From Conyzicola nivalis_A (GTDB taxonomy: Bacteria > Actinomycetota > Actinomycetes > Actinomycetales > Microbacteriaceae), in assembly GCF_040548875.1 (NCBI RefSeq), contig NZ_JBEPSJ010000003.1, positions 310,001 to 374,000 on the forward strand: a stretch of DNA of 64,000 bases, given 5' to 3'. Under the pieces are notes generated by a model. It ran no database searches, had not been told where the DNA came from, and worked only from the letters and a program-made list of their open reading frames with translations. The position numbers and the translations under genes are program-made. Position 1 is the stretch's first letter. Each line of letters begins with the position of its first letter. Positions 17,052 through 25,017 of this stretch are shown here, in pieces.

Positions 17052-18197
17052 GTGTCAGAGTCGACAATTGGCATCATCGTCAACGGAGCCACCGGCCGCA
17101 TGGGCTACCGCCAGCACCTCGTGCGTTCGCTGCTCGCGATCCGCGACCAGGGCGGCGTTATGACGAGCGACGGCACGCGTCAGCAGATCGAGATCATGAT
17201 CATCGGCCGCAACGAGGTAACCCTCAAGGAGCTCGCCGACAAGCACGACATCGAGCACTACACGACCGACCTCGACTCAGCCCTCGCCGACCCGCGCTGG
17301 CAGATCTACTTCGACGCGCTCGTCACCCAGGCCCGGGTCAAGGGCATCAAGAAGGCCATCGCCGCCGGCAAGCACATCTACACCGAGAAGCCCACCGCCG
17401 AGTCGAGCGAGGAGGCCTTCGAGCTCGCCCGTCTGGCGAAAGAGGCCGGCGTCAAGAACGGTGTTGTGCACGACAAGCTCTACCTGCCCGGCCTGCAGAA
17501 GCTCAAGAGGCTCATCGACTCCGGTTTCTTCGGCCAGATCCTCAGCGTGCGCGGCGAGTTCGGCTACTGGGTGTTCGAGGGCGACTGGCAGGAAGCCCAG
17601 CGCCCCAGCTGGAACTACCGCAGCGAAGACGGCGGCGGCATCATCGTCGACATGTTCCCGCACTGGAACTACGTGTTCGAGAACCTCTTCGGCCGCGTCG
17701 AGAGCGTCTATGCGCGCACCGCGACCCACATCCCCACCCGCGTGGGCGAGAAGGGCGAGGCATACACGGCGACGGCGGATGACGCGGCCTACAGTGTCTT
17801 CGACATCGAGGGCGGCATCGTCGCCCAGGTGAATTCGAGCTGGGTCGTGCGCGTCGATCGCAAGGAGCTCGTCGAGTTTCAGGTCGACGGTACCCTCGGC
17901 AGCGCGGTCGTCGGCCTGTTCGGCGCGAAGATCCAGCCGCGCAACGCGACCCCCCGCCCGACCTGGAATCCCGACCTCGCCGAGACCCACGACTACACGG
18001 CCGACTGGCTCGAGGTGCCGACGAACGACGTGTTCGAGAACGGCTTCAAGACGCAGTGGGAGCAATTTCTGCTGCACGTCGTCGAGGACGCGCCGCACCC
18101 CTACGACTTCACCGCCGGAGCGCGCGGCGTGCTGCTCGCCGAGGCCGGTCTCGAGTCGAACGCCACCGGCCGTCGCATCGACCTCCCGCAGAGCTGA
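17052..18197 (+). CDS. Gfo/Idh/MocA family oxidoreductase with DapB-like nucleotide motif
   Basis: Third oxidoreductase of the cluster (381 aa). The nucleotide loop reads IVNGATGRMGYRQHL, closer to the GATGRMG of dihydrodipicolinate reductase than to the usual GxGxxG of the family. The EKP motif is IYTEKPTAESSEEAF and a HDKLYLPGLQKLKRL block follows. The GTG start is supported by AGAGAAGAGA upstream. It begins an operon with a DUF993 protein (10 bp gap) and a TIM-barrel isomerase, downstream of a promoter-operator pair. It probably oxidises a sugar or polyol; the substrate is unknown. Confidence 0.87.
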   Translation: MSESTIGIIVNGATGRMGYRQHLVRSLLAIRDQGGVMTSDGTRQQIEIMIIGRNEVTLKELADKHDIEHYTTDLDSALADPRWQIYFDALVTQARVKGIKKAIAAGKHIYTEKPTAESSEEAFELARLAKEAGVKNGVVHDKLYLPGLQKLKRLIDSGFFGQILSVRGEFGYWVFEGDWQEAQRPSWNYRSEDGGGIIVDMFPHWNYVFENLFGRVESVYARTATHIPTRVGEKGEAYTATADDAAYSVFDIEGGIVAQVNSSWVVRVDRKELVEFQVDGTLGSAVVGLFGAKIQPRNATPRPTWNPDLAETHDYTADWLEVPTNDVFENGFKTQWEQFLLHVVEDAPHPYDFTAGARGVLLAEAGLESNATGRRIDLPQS

Positions 18198-18207
18198 GGG
18201 CCGTGCC

Positions 18208-19368
18208 ATGACCGACCTCCTCCTCATCGACGCGGCGGGCGTCTCGAGCAGCGTCGCGCTGAAGCCCGCGCCGGCGTTCACCAAGCCGACGGCTCCGCTG
18301 ACCAGCCGGGTCGCCTATGCGGCGGCGCACGTGATCCCCAAGAAGCACGCCGACAACACGCCGGGTCAGCCCGCCGACATCGACTGGGATGCGACTATCG
18401 CGTTCCGCCGCCACGTCTGGTCGTGGGGACTCGGCGTCGCCGACGCGATGGACACAGCGCAGCGCAACATGGGCCTCGACGCCAGAGCGACCCGCGAGCT
18501 CGTCACCCGCAGCGCCCAGGCCGCGCGCGAGGAGGGCGGCGCCCTCGTCGTCGGCGTCAACACCGACCACGTCGATGCCGAGGTCATCTCGCTCGACGAG
18601 GTCATCGACGCCTACAAGGAGCAGCTGCACTTCACCGAGGATGCCGGAGCCGGCGTCGTCCTGATGGCCAGCCGCCACCTGGCCCGGGCCGCGCAGAGCG
18701 CCGAGGACTACCTGCGTGTGTACCGCGAGGTGCTCGGCGCCGCGTCGACCCCCGTCATCCTGCACTGGCTCGGCGCCGCGTTCGACCCCACCCTCGCGAG
18801 CTACTTCGGCTCGACCGACTCGGCCGCGGCGAGCGCGACGGTGCTCGAGATCATCACCGAGAACGCCGGGCACGTCAGCGGCATCAAGATGAGCCTGCTC
18901 GACCCCTTCGCCGAGATCGCCGTGCGCGCGCAGCTGCCGCCGACCGCGACGATGTTCACCGGCGACGACTTCAACTACGTGGGGCTGATCGCCGGCACCG
19001 GCGGGAAGCACTCCGACGCCCTGCTGGGCGCCTTCGCCGCGCTCGCGCCGAGTGCGTCGGCCGCGATCCAGGCGCTCGACGCGGGCGACAACGGAGAGTA
19101 CGAGAGCATCCTCGGGCCGACCGAAGACCTCTCGCGCCAGATCTTCGCCGCGCCTACCTTCTATTACAAGACCGGCGTGGCGTTTATGTCGTGGCTGAAC
19201 GGCCACCAGGACGCGTTCAGCATGGTCGGCGGGCTGCACTCGGCCCGCTCGCTGCCGCACCTGAGCGAGATCGTGCGCCTCGCCAACCGGTCGGGCGCCC
19301 TCGAGCGCCCCGACCTGGCGGCCGAGCGCTGGAACGCACTGCTGAAGCTGAACAGCCTCGGCGAATGA
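18208..19368 (+). CDS. Dihydrodipicolinate synthase-like family protein (DUF993)
   Basis: Protein of 386 aa recognised as DUF993, a class I aldolase-like TIM barrel distantly related to DapA/NanA. Visible blocks: AAHVIPKKHADNTPGQPADIDW near the start, SWGLGVADAMDTAQRNMGL, HWLGAAFDP, and GIKMSLLD with a candidate Schiff-base Lys in the position expected for the family. This suggests retro-aldol cleavage or dehydration of a sugar acid (inference). It lies between an oxidoreductase and an isomerase and its stop overlaps the next start (ATGA). Confidence 0.82.
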   Translation: MTDLLLIDAAGVSSSVALKPAPAFTKPTAPLTSRVAYAAAHVIPKKHADNTPGQPADIDWDATIAFRRHVWSWGLGVADAMDTAQRNMGLDARATRELVTRSAQAAREEGGALVVGVNTDHVDAEVISLDEVIDAYKEQLHFTEDAGAGVVLMASRHLARAAQSAEDYLRVYREVLGAASTPVILHWLGAAFDPTLASYFGSTDSAAASATVLEIITENAGHVSGIKMSLLDPFAEIAVRAQLPPTATMFTGDDFNYVGLIAGTGGKHSDALLGAFAALAPSASAAIQALDAGDNGEYESILGPTEDLSRQIFAAPTFYYKTGVAFMSWLNGHQDAFSMVGGLHSARSLPHLSEIVRLANRSGALERPDLAAERWNALLKLNSLGE

Positions 19369-20291
19369 GCGGCGTGCAGACGACAGGCGCCCAGGGTACG
19401 GGAGCGCAGGGCACGGGAGCGCAGAGCACGGGAGCGCAGGCCGCCACCCCTCGCCCCGTCGCCCACCCGCGCCTCAGCCTCAACCAGGCGACGATCAAGT
19501 ACGCCGACCTGGCCGAGGCGATCGACGCCACGGTGAACGCCGGGTACGAGAGCATAGGCCTGTGGCGCGAGCCCGTGCAGGCCGCGGGCCTCGGCCGAAG
19601 CATCCGTCTCGTCGAAGACAGCGGCCTGCGCGTGTCGAGCCTGTGTCGCGGCGGGTTCTTCACCATGGAGGAGGGCCTCGCTCGGCGCGAGAGCATCGAC
19701 GACAACAGGCGCGCCATCGCCGAGGCCCACGCACTGGGCGCCCCGGCTCTCGTGCTCGTGGCGGGCGGGCTCCCCGCCGGGTCGAGAGACCTGATCGGCG
19801 CGCGATCCAGGGTGCGCGACGCGATCGCAGAACTGGCGGATGACGCGGCAGCGGCGGGCGTCACGTTGACGATCGAGCCGCTGCACCCGATGTACGCGAG
19901 CGATCGGGCGGTCGTCTCGACCCTCGGCCAGGCTCTCGAAATCGCCGAAGAGTTTCCACTGGGCGTGGTCGGTGCTGTGGTGGACACCTTCCACGTCTGG
20001 TGGGACCCCCGGTTGCTCGAGCAGATCGCGCGCGCCGGGGACCGCATCGCGAGCTACCAGGTCTGCGACTGGGCGACCCCGCTGCCCGCCGACGTTCTGC
20101 TCGGCCGGCATTACCCGGGCGACGGTGTCATCGACTTCGCGGGCATCACCGCCGCGGTCGAGGCGGCCGGCTACCGCGGCGACGTCGAGGTGGAGATCTT
20201 CAACCAGCAGATCTGGGATACGCCGTACGCGACCGTCGCCGCGAGAACCCGCGACAGCTTCGCCGAAGTGGTCGCTCCGCACCTGTCGTAG
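19365..20291 (+). CDS. Sugar phosphate isomerase/epimerase-like TIM barrel
   Basis: Xylose-isomerase-like TIM barrel (308 aa; AP-endonuclease 2 fold). Metal-site residues are suggested by LTIEPLHPMY (Glu), VVDTFHVWWDP (Asp, His), and VEVEIFNQQIWD (Glu). It ends the operon led by the oxidoreductase at 17052 and its ATG overlaps the DUF993 stop. The first 25 residues are not conserved-looking: four TGAQ-type pentapeptides from a 15-bp tandem repeat precede the barrel, which starts near RLSLNQATIKYADLAEAI. It may isomerise or eliminate from a keto-sugar. Confidence 0.88.
   Translation: MSGVQTTGAQGTGAQGTGAQSTGAQAATPRPVAHPRLSLNQATIKYADLAEAIDATVNAGYESIGLWREPVQAAGLGRSIRLVEDSGLRVSSLCRGGFFTMEEGLARRESIDDNRRAIAEAHALGAPALVLVAGGLPAGSRDLIGARSRVRDAIAELADDAAAAGVTLTIEPLHPMYASDRAVVSTLGQALEIAEEFPLGVVGAVVDTFHVWWDPRLLEQIARAGDRIASYQVCDWATPLPADVLLGRHYPGDGVIDFAGITAAVEAAGYRGDVEVEIFNQQIWDTPYATVAARTRDSFAEVVAPHLS
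19383..19442 (+). repeat. Four tandem 15-bp units encoding TGAQ(G/S/A)
   Basis: Units at 19383, 19398, 19413 and 19428 follow the pattern ACGGGAGCGCAGGGC. The last three are nearly identical and the first is diverged. The reading frame is preserved because the unit is five codons. This gives the isomerase a low-complexity N-terminal tail. Confidence 0.85.
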
Positions 20292-20345
20292 CACCTGTCG
20301 CAGACCACGCGGTGCGGCGTAACATTTCGTAATAATCCCGCTTCG

Positions 20346-20375
20346 CTCGACCATACGGAGCTCGACCATACGGAG
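20346..20375 (+). repeat. Tandem 15-bp duplication carrying the ribosome-binding site
   Basis: CTCGACCATACGGAG occurs twice in a row (20346-20360, 20361-20375). The second copy runs into GGAGGACAACC before the GTG start at 20383, so the Shine-Dalgarno region of the Met/Cys-rich protein is duplicated. Confidence 0.8.
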
Positions 20376-20382
20376 GACAACC

Positions 20383-20784
20383 GTGGACATGACGACCGAG
20401 AAGATGATGAAGTCGATGGACATGATGTCCATGGACATGAAGCTCATGCAGGAGTGCATGGAGGCGTGTACCGCCGCCGAGCAGGCCGCGACGATGTGCG
20501 CCGACGCCGGCTCGGGCGACAACATGGGCAAGATGATGAGCATGTGCGCCAACACGGCCGACATGACGAACACCATGATGCGCATGATGATGCGGCCGAT
20601 GGGCTACGACATGGCGAGCATGATGGGCATGCTGCAGGCCACCGCGATGATGTGCCGCGCGTGCGCCGACGAGTGCATGATGCACGCGGAGATGAGCGAC
20701 CACTGCAAGATGTGCGCCGAGGTGTGCATGAACTGCGCCGCCGCGTGCGAGGCCCTTATGGCCTCGATGCCGGTCGCCGGCTAA
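20383..20784 (+). CDS. Met/Cys-rich four-helix copper-storage-like protein
   Basis: Small protein (133 aa) with 36 Met and 12 Cys by my count. Cys residues recur in helical spacing (CRACADEC, CKMCAEVCMNC) as in the DUF326/Csp copper-storage four-helix bundles, whose Cys side chains line the core and bind many Cu(I) ions. The first half is unusually Met-rich (KMMKSMDMMSMDMKLM), reminiscent of periplasmic Met-rich copper proteins, but no signal peptide is visible, so it is probably cytosolic like Csp3. GTG start after GGAGGAC. The assignment rests on composition and spacing. A metal-related neighbour is absent. Confidence 0.78.
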   Translation: MDMTTEKMMKSMDMMSMDMKLMQECMEACTAAEQAATMCADAGSGDNMGKMMSMCANTADMTNTMMRMMMRPMGYDMASMMGMLQATAMMCRACADECMMHAEMSDHCKMCAEVCMNCAAACEALMASMPVAG

Positions 20785-20788
20785 ATTC

Positions 20789-21115
20789 TCAGGCCACCCG
20801 CACGCTGAACAGCTCTCGCCCCACGGCGAGCACTCCGTAGCGCTCGTGCACCGAGACGGGCTCTCCGACACCGACGCCCGTCGACGTGTAGTGCCAGACG
20901 CGTGACTCGGCCTGCGAGTCGAGGTCGACGAGGTCGATCCACCCGTCGGCCGAGACCGCGGACACCACGACGTCGCGCCACTGGCTGGCGGTCGCGACGG
21001 CGGCGAGGCGCTGGATCGGGTTCAGTTCGAAACCCGTCTCGAACCCGCAGCGCATCATCGCGACGGCGCCGGTCTGGGGCCGATCTGCGGACGCGTTGTC
21101 AGGTGAATAGGTCAT
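20789..21115 (-). CDS. Small hypothetical protein
   Basis: Protein of 108 aa, not recognised. It converges on the Met/Cys-rich gene with a 4-bp gap. Visible features: LNPIQRLAAVATASQWRDVV, then a strand-rich C-terminal half with SADGWIDLVDLDSQAESRVWHY and VSVHERYGVLAVGRELFSV, which looks like a small beta-barrel or SH3-like module. No signal peptide or membrane segment. Codon use looks like its neighbours, so I consider it real. Confidence 0.65.
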   Translation of the reverse strand: MTYSPDNASADRPQTGAVAMMRCGFETGFELNPIQRLAAVATASQWRDVVVSAVSADGWIDLVDLDSQAESRVWHYTSTGVGVGEPVSVHERYGVLAVGRELFSVRVA

Positions 21116-21164
21116 GCGAAGACGTTAGGCGGCGCTTCTGCGGATGTCACGGCGAACCGTCACA

Positions 21165-24056
21165 CTATGAAACAGTGCGCCCGGTGAACAGCAGCAGGTC
21201 GGGCAGCGAGGTCGCGAAGTAGTCGGTCGTTCCGTCGGTGCGCACCGGGGCGGGAGCGGTGAACGCCGGGCGGGCCTCGCCGAGCGTGGCGGGCGGTTCG
21301 ACGACTCCGTTGCCGAGCGCCGCGTTGGCGCCGTCCCAGGCCGCGAGCGCACGCCCCTCGCCCCCTTCCCAGGGCGCGAACGGGCGCGACGACAGCAGCG
21401 CGAGCGCGTCGCCTGCATGACCGGTGGCGGTGAGCAGCTCGGCCGTCTCGACCGCGAGGTCGTCGCGGTGCAGCGCCGCGAGAGGGATTCGCGCGAGCCT
21501 GTCGGCGGCGCTGCGCCCGAGCCGCTTCCACAGCTGGTCGCTCTCGTACCAGAGCCGCGCGTGGTCGGGGGCGGTTTCGAGCGCGAGCTCGTAGAGGCGG
21601 GCGGCGCGGTCGGCGTCGCCGCCGTGGTTGTAGCTCGCGATCGCCGCGTTGCGCAGCGTCACGGGGTCGGTCGGGTCGAGCTCGACCGCGCGCAGCCAGT
21701 GCGCCAGCGCCTCGCCGTGGCGACCGTGGTGGTAGAGCAGGGAGCCGAGCAACGCGTGGGCACGGGCATCGCTCTCGTCTGCGGCGAGCGCGGCGACGAG
21801 AGCGTCGTGGTGGTCGAGCAGGCTCGGAAACGCCAGCGTCGCATCGACGGCTCGCGCCGCCGACCGGGCGGCGGCGGCATCCGCGGGTTCGCCGATCCGG
21901 TCGAACCACGACGCGGCGAGGTACAGCGCCACGGGCGCTTCGTTGCCGGCCGCCGTGCGTTCTCCCCCACCCACCGCGATGGCGATGGCGATCGCCGCGG
22001 TGAGCTCGCCAGCGGAGGCGAGCTCCATGGCCACGTCGAGCCGCGTCGCGGGGTCGGCGCTCGACGGTCGCCCCGCGAGGTGCAGTGCGAGTTGGTCGAG
22101 GGGGTCGAGGGCGAGCGCCTCGGCGAGCACCCGGTCGGCGTCGCCGCCCAGCCTCCGCAGCGCGACCGCGAGCAGGGCGCGCGCCCGCGAGTCGTCGGCG
22201 TCGCGCCGCAGCGCCTCGGTCGCGTGGCGCTGCGCATCCGCATAGCGGCCCGCGCGGGCGTCGAGGCGGGCGAGCTCGACGGATGCCGCCTGCCGCCATT
22301 CGCCGTTCCAGGCCGCCTTCGAGAGGGCGTCGTAGGCGTCGTCGCCGCGGCCCAGCCGAGAGAGCACGAGGCCCAGCCGGTATGACGCCTCTCCCTGCGC
22401 CGGGTTGCCGTTGCGCGCGGTGAGGCGGGACAGCGCCGCCTCCGCGTGCCGGAGCGCCGCGGGGTAGTCGGCGCGGCGGTGGTGGTGCTCCGCGAGCGCG
22501 AGGTGGGAGCGCGCGTCTCCCGGGTCGCGACGAAGCGCCTCGTGCCAGTAGTCGAGCGGCGACCAGGTCGGGTGCCGGTACTGGGCGAGGTGCAGCCCGG
22601 TGAGGTAGAGCTCGTCGACGCTGCCGATGTCGGCGGGCCGCGCCGGCTCGGTGGCGGGCTCGGGCTCGGGCTGGTCGACGTGGACGCGCGGCGTCCACGT
22701 GATGAGGCCGACGACCTCGAGGGTGAGCTCGTGCGGCTCGAGAGTCGTGGCGACGTCGGCGACGAAGGGGGTGCCGGGCGCGACATCCGCGGTCCATTCG
22801 GCGAGCACCTCGCCGCCCCCGAGCAGACGGACGCGCTGGGAGGGCCGCACCGCGGTCGTCGCGACCCCGACGTGCGCCGAACCTCCGGCGACGGAGAGGT
22901 GCACGGCCGCGTCGAGGTTGGCCTGATGCACGACGCCGACGCCCTGGATCGGGTACCAGTACTGCGAGAACGTCTTGGTCTCTCCGGGTCGGATCCAGGC
23001 GAAGTCGGGCTGGTTGTCGGTGTAGACGCCCGCCATCAGCTCGACGTACGGGCCGTCGTCGTCGGTGAGCAGGGCGTCCCAGGCGTGGCCGAACGGCGCG
23101 TTGCCCCACGTCCACTGCTTCTTGCCCGGGGCGATGTGGCGGTCGGCCCAGTGCACGAAGCCGGCGCCTCTCGCGTGGTCGTAGCCGCCGAAGAAGTCGT
23201 CGCGGGTCGAGGTGACCATGTAGCTGGTCGGCACCGGGATGTCGCGGTAGAAATCGAGCCGGTCGGCACCGCCGCGCGCGGCGTAGTCGACCCCGTAGTA
23301 CTCCCGGTCGGCCTGCGGGAAGGCGGTGATAGAGCGGCGGGCGTGGTCGGCGACCCACTGCACGTCGGTCGGGAAGAACGACTGGTAGTCGTCGTGCACG
23401 CGCGCCGCGACGTTCGCCCACCAGAGGAAGGTCTGCGTCTCGCTCGTGCGGTTGTGCAGGCGCACCACCAGCTCGATGACGGCCCGGTCGGGGTGCAGGC
23501 GCACGCCGTGCATGCCCTTCATGCGCGCGAACGGGTCGTGGTCGCTGCTCCACACCGTGACCGAGCCGTCGTCGCCGTGCTCGATCGTGCACTCCACGGG
23601 CAGGAACGTGGCGGGCCGGTGATGCTGCGGCCAGTTGAACTCGACGCCGCCGCTCACCCACGGGCCGGCGAGGCCGACGAGCGCCGGCTTGATCACGTTG
23701 TTGCGGTAGAAGAAGTCGTAGTCGGCCTTCTTGTCGTAGCCGACGTGGATGCGCCCGCCAAGCTCGGGCAGAACCACCAGGCGGATCCACTCGTTCTCGA
23801 TGTGGATCGCGTCCCAGACCCGCGCGGTCTTCTCGTGGCTGACACTGTCGACGAAGGGCAGCGGGTACACGCGTCCGCTCGAGCCCTGGTACACCCGCTG
23901 GTCGAGGAACATCGGGTAGCGGTCGGGCTCCCCCGGCTCGTAGGTGTCGATCTCGATCGGCTCGCGCCACGCGACGGCACCGCCGTTCGACAGCTGCGCT
24001 GCGAGGGCGGGCGGAGCGGAGGGAAGGTGGATGGGCGCGGAGGCTGCGATGTTCAC
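21165..24056 (-). CDS. DUF5107 domain protein with C-terminal TPR region
   Basis: Large cytoplasmic protein of 963 aa. Residues about 25-420 form a DUF5107-type domain (IRLVVLPELGGRIHVGYDKK, EFNWPQHHRPATFLPVE, DHDPFARMKGMHGVRL), a fold resembling galactose-mutarotase-like sugar-binding proteins. Residues about 470-950 consist of TPR-like helical repeats rich in Ala and Arg (LYHHGRHGEALAHWLRAVEL). Such proteins occur in sugar-catabolic loci but no activity is established to my knowledge. It is divergent from an AraC regulator, which probably controls it. Confidence 0.82.
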   Translation of the reverse strand: MNIAASAPIHLPSAPPALAAQLSNGGAVAWREPIEIDTYEPGEPDRYPMFLDQRVYQGSSGRVYPLPFVDSVSHEKTARVWDAIHIENEWIRLVVLPELGGRIHVGYDKKADYDFFYRNNVIKPALVGLAGPWVSGGVEFNWPQHHRPATFLPVECTIEHGDDGSVTVWSSDHDPFARMKGMHGVRLHPDRAVIELVVRLHNRTSETQTFLWWANVAARVHDDYQSFFPTDVQWVADHARRSITAFPQADREYYGVDYAARGGADRLDFYRDIPVPTSYMVTSTRDDFFGGYDHARGAGFVHWADRHIAPGKKQWTWGNAPFGHAWDALLTDDDGPYVELMAGVYTDNQPDFAWIRPGETKTFSQYWYPIQGVGVVHQANLDAAVHLSVAGGSAHVGVATTAVRPSQRVRLLGGGEVLAEWTADVAPGTPFVADVATTLEPHELTLEVVGLITWTPRVHVDQPEPEPATEPARPADIGSVDELYLTGLHLAQYRHPTWSPLDYWHEALRRDPGDARSHLALAEHHHRRADYPAALRHAEAALSRLTARNGNPAQGEASYRLGLVLSRLGRGDDAYDALSKAAWNGEWRQAASVELARLDARAGRYADAQRHATEALRRDADDSRARALLAVALRRLGGDADRVLAEALALDPLDQLALHLAGRPSSADPATRLDVAMELASAGELTAAIAIAIAVGGGERTAAGNEAPVALYLAASWFDRIGEPADAAAARSAARAVDATLAFPSLLDHHDALVAALAADESDARAHALLGSLLYHHGRHGEALAHWLRAVELDPTDPVTLRNAAIASYNHGGDADRAARLYELALETAPDHARLWYESDQLWKRLGRSAADRLARIPLAALHRDDLAVETAELLTATGHAGDALALLSSRPFAPWEGGEGRALAAWDGANAALGNGVVEPPATLGEARPAFTAPAPVRTDGTTDYFATSLPDLLLFTGRTVS

Positions 24057-24091
24057 ACCGGCAACGCTAGGCGCGCCCGAACGCAGGGAGA

Positions 24092-24138
24092 ATGGCAGAA
24101 GCGGGTCACCCTATGGACGATTCGACGAAAACTGCCAT
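24092..24138. promoter_or_regulatory. Inverted ATGGCAG/CTGCCAT pair in divergent gap
   Basis: ATGGCAG at 24092-24098 and CTGCCAT at 24132-24138 are 40 bases apart centre to centre in the 91-bp gap between the DUF5107 gene and the AraC gene. They could be the two half-sites of the AraC-type regulator. Only the repeat is seen; binding is inferred. Confidence 0.45.
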
Positions 24139-24147
24139 ACTGACTCG

Positions 24148-25011
24148 GTGAGCATCAGACAGGGCTTCCCCGGCGAGCGGCTCGTCGTCGTGCCGCGCGC
24201 CGTCGTGCGCGAGGCGCTGGAGAGGCACGTCACGCGGCGCCTCACCGTCACCGACGCGGGATGGTTCCCGCACGCGGCGGGACACGAGCGGATCCGGCCA
24301 CAGGGCACCGCGTCATCGATCGTGATCGTCTGCGTCGCGGGATCGGGCTGGGCCGAGGTGGCCGGGGTTCCGCACCGCATCGGCGCGGGCACGGCGCTGG
24401 TGATACCCGGCGGCGTTGCGCACGCCTATGGCGCGTCCTCGACGTCGCCATGGACGATCTGGTGGTGTCACGTAGCAGGCTCGGACGTCGGCGACCTCGT
24501 CGGCGCGAGCGGCACCACGGCCACCAAGCCGACCGTGGGGCTGCGCCATCCGGAGCGCGCGGTCGCCCTGCTCGACGAGATCGTGACCACGCTGGAACGT
24601 GACCAGTCCATCGCCCGCCTGATCGGGGCATCCGGCGCCGCCTGGAAGCTGCTCACGCAGATCGCGACCGACGAGCTCACGCCCGCGGCCGGCGACCCGC
24701 TGCAGCGGGCGATGGGATTTCTCGCCGACCGTCTCGACAGCAGCGTGCCGGTCTCCGAGCTCGCGGCGCTCGTCGGGGTGTCGCCGTCGCACCTCGGCGC
24801 CCTGTTCCGCCGGGCGACCGGGGGCGGGGTGCTGGCGCATCACTCCGCGCTGCGGATGGCGCGTGCCCGGCAGCTGCTCGACGGAACGGCGATGACGGTC
24901 GCGGAGGTCGGGGCCGACGTGGGGTACGCCGACCCGCTCTACTTCTCCCGCCACTTCAAGCGCCTGCACGGCGTAGCCCCGACCCAGTACCGCGACCTGC
25001 ACAAGGGCTGA
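24148..25011 (+). CDS. AraC family transcriptional regulator
   Basis: Regulator of 287 aa. An N-terminal cupin-like sensing domain contains IVIVCVAGSGWAEVAG and IPGGVAHAYGA. Two AraC helix-turn-helix motifs lie at the C-terminus: VSELAALVGVSPSHLGALFR and the signature GYADPLYFSRHFKRLHGVAP. GTG start. It is divergent from the DUF5107-TPR gene and converges on the cellulase-like gene. It probably activates the DUF5107 gene in response to a sugar (inference). Confidence 0.9.
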   Translation: MSIRQGFPGERLVVVPRAVVREALERHVTRRLTVTDAGWFPHAAGHERIRPQGTASSIVIVCVAGSGWAEVAGVPHRIGAGTALVIPGGVAHAYGASSTSPWTIWWCHVAGSDVGDLVGASGTTATKPTVGLRHPERAVALLDEIVTTLERDQSIARLIGASGAAWKLLTQIATDELTPAAGDPLQRAMGFLADRLDSSVPVSELAALVGVSPSHLGALFRRATGGGVLAHHSALRMARARQLLDGTAMTVAEVGADVGYADPLYFSRHFKRLHGVAPTQYRDLHKG

Positions 25012-25017
25012 CCGCGG

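Noticed and set aside
19383..19442. CRISPR-like appearance of short direct repeats
   Set aside because: Units are contiguous without spacers and keep a coding frame. The same applies to 55049-55178.
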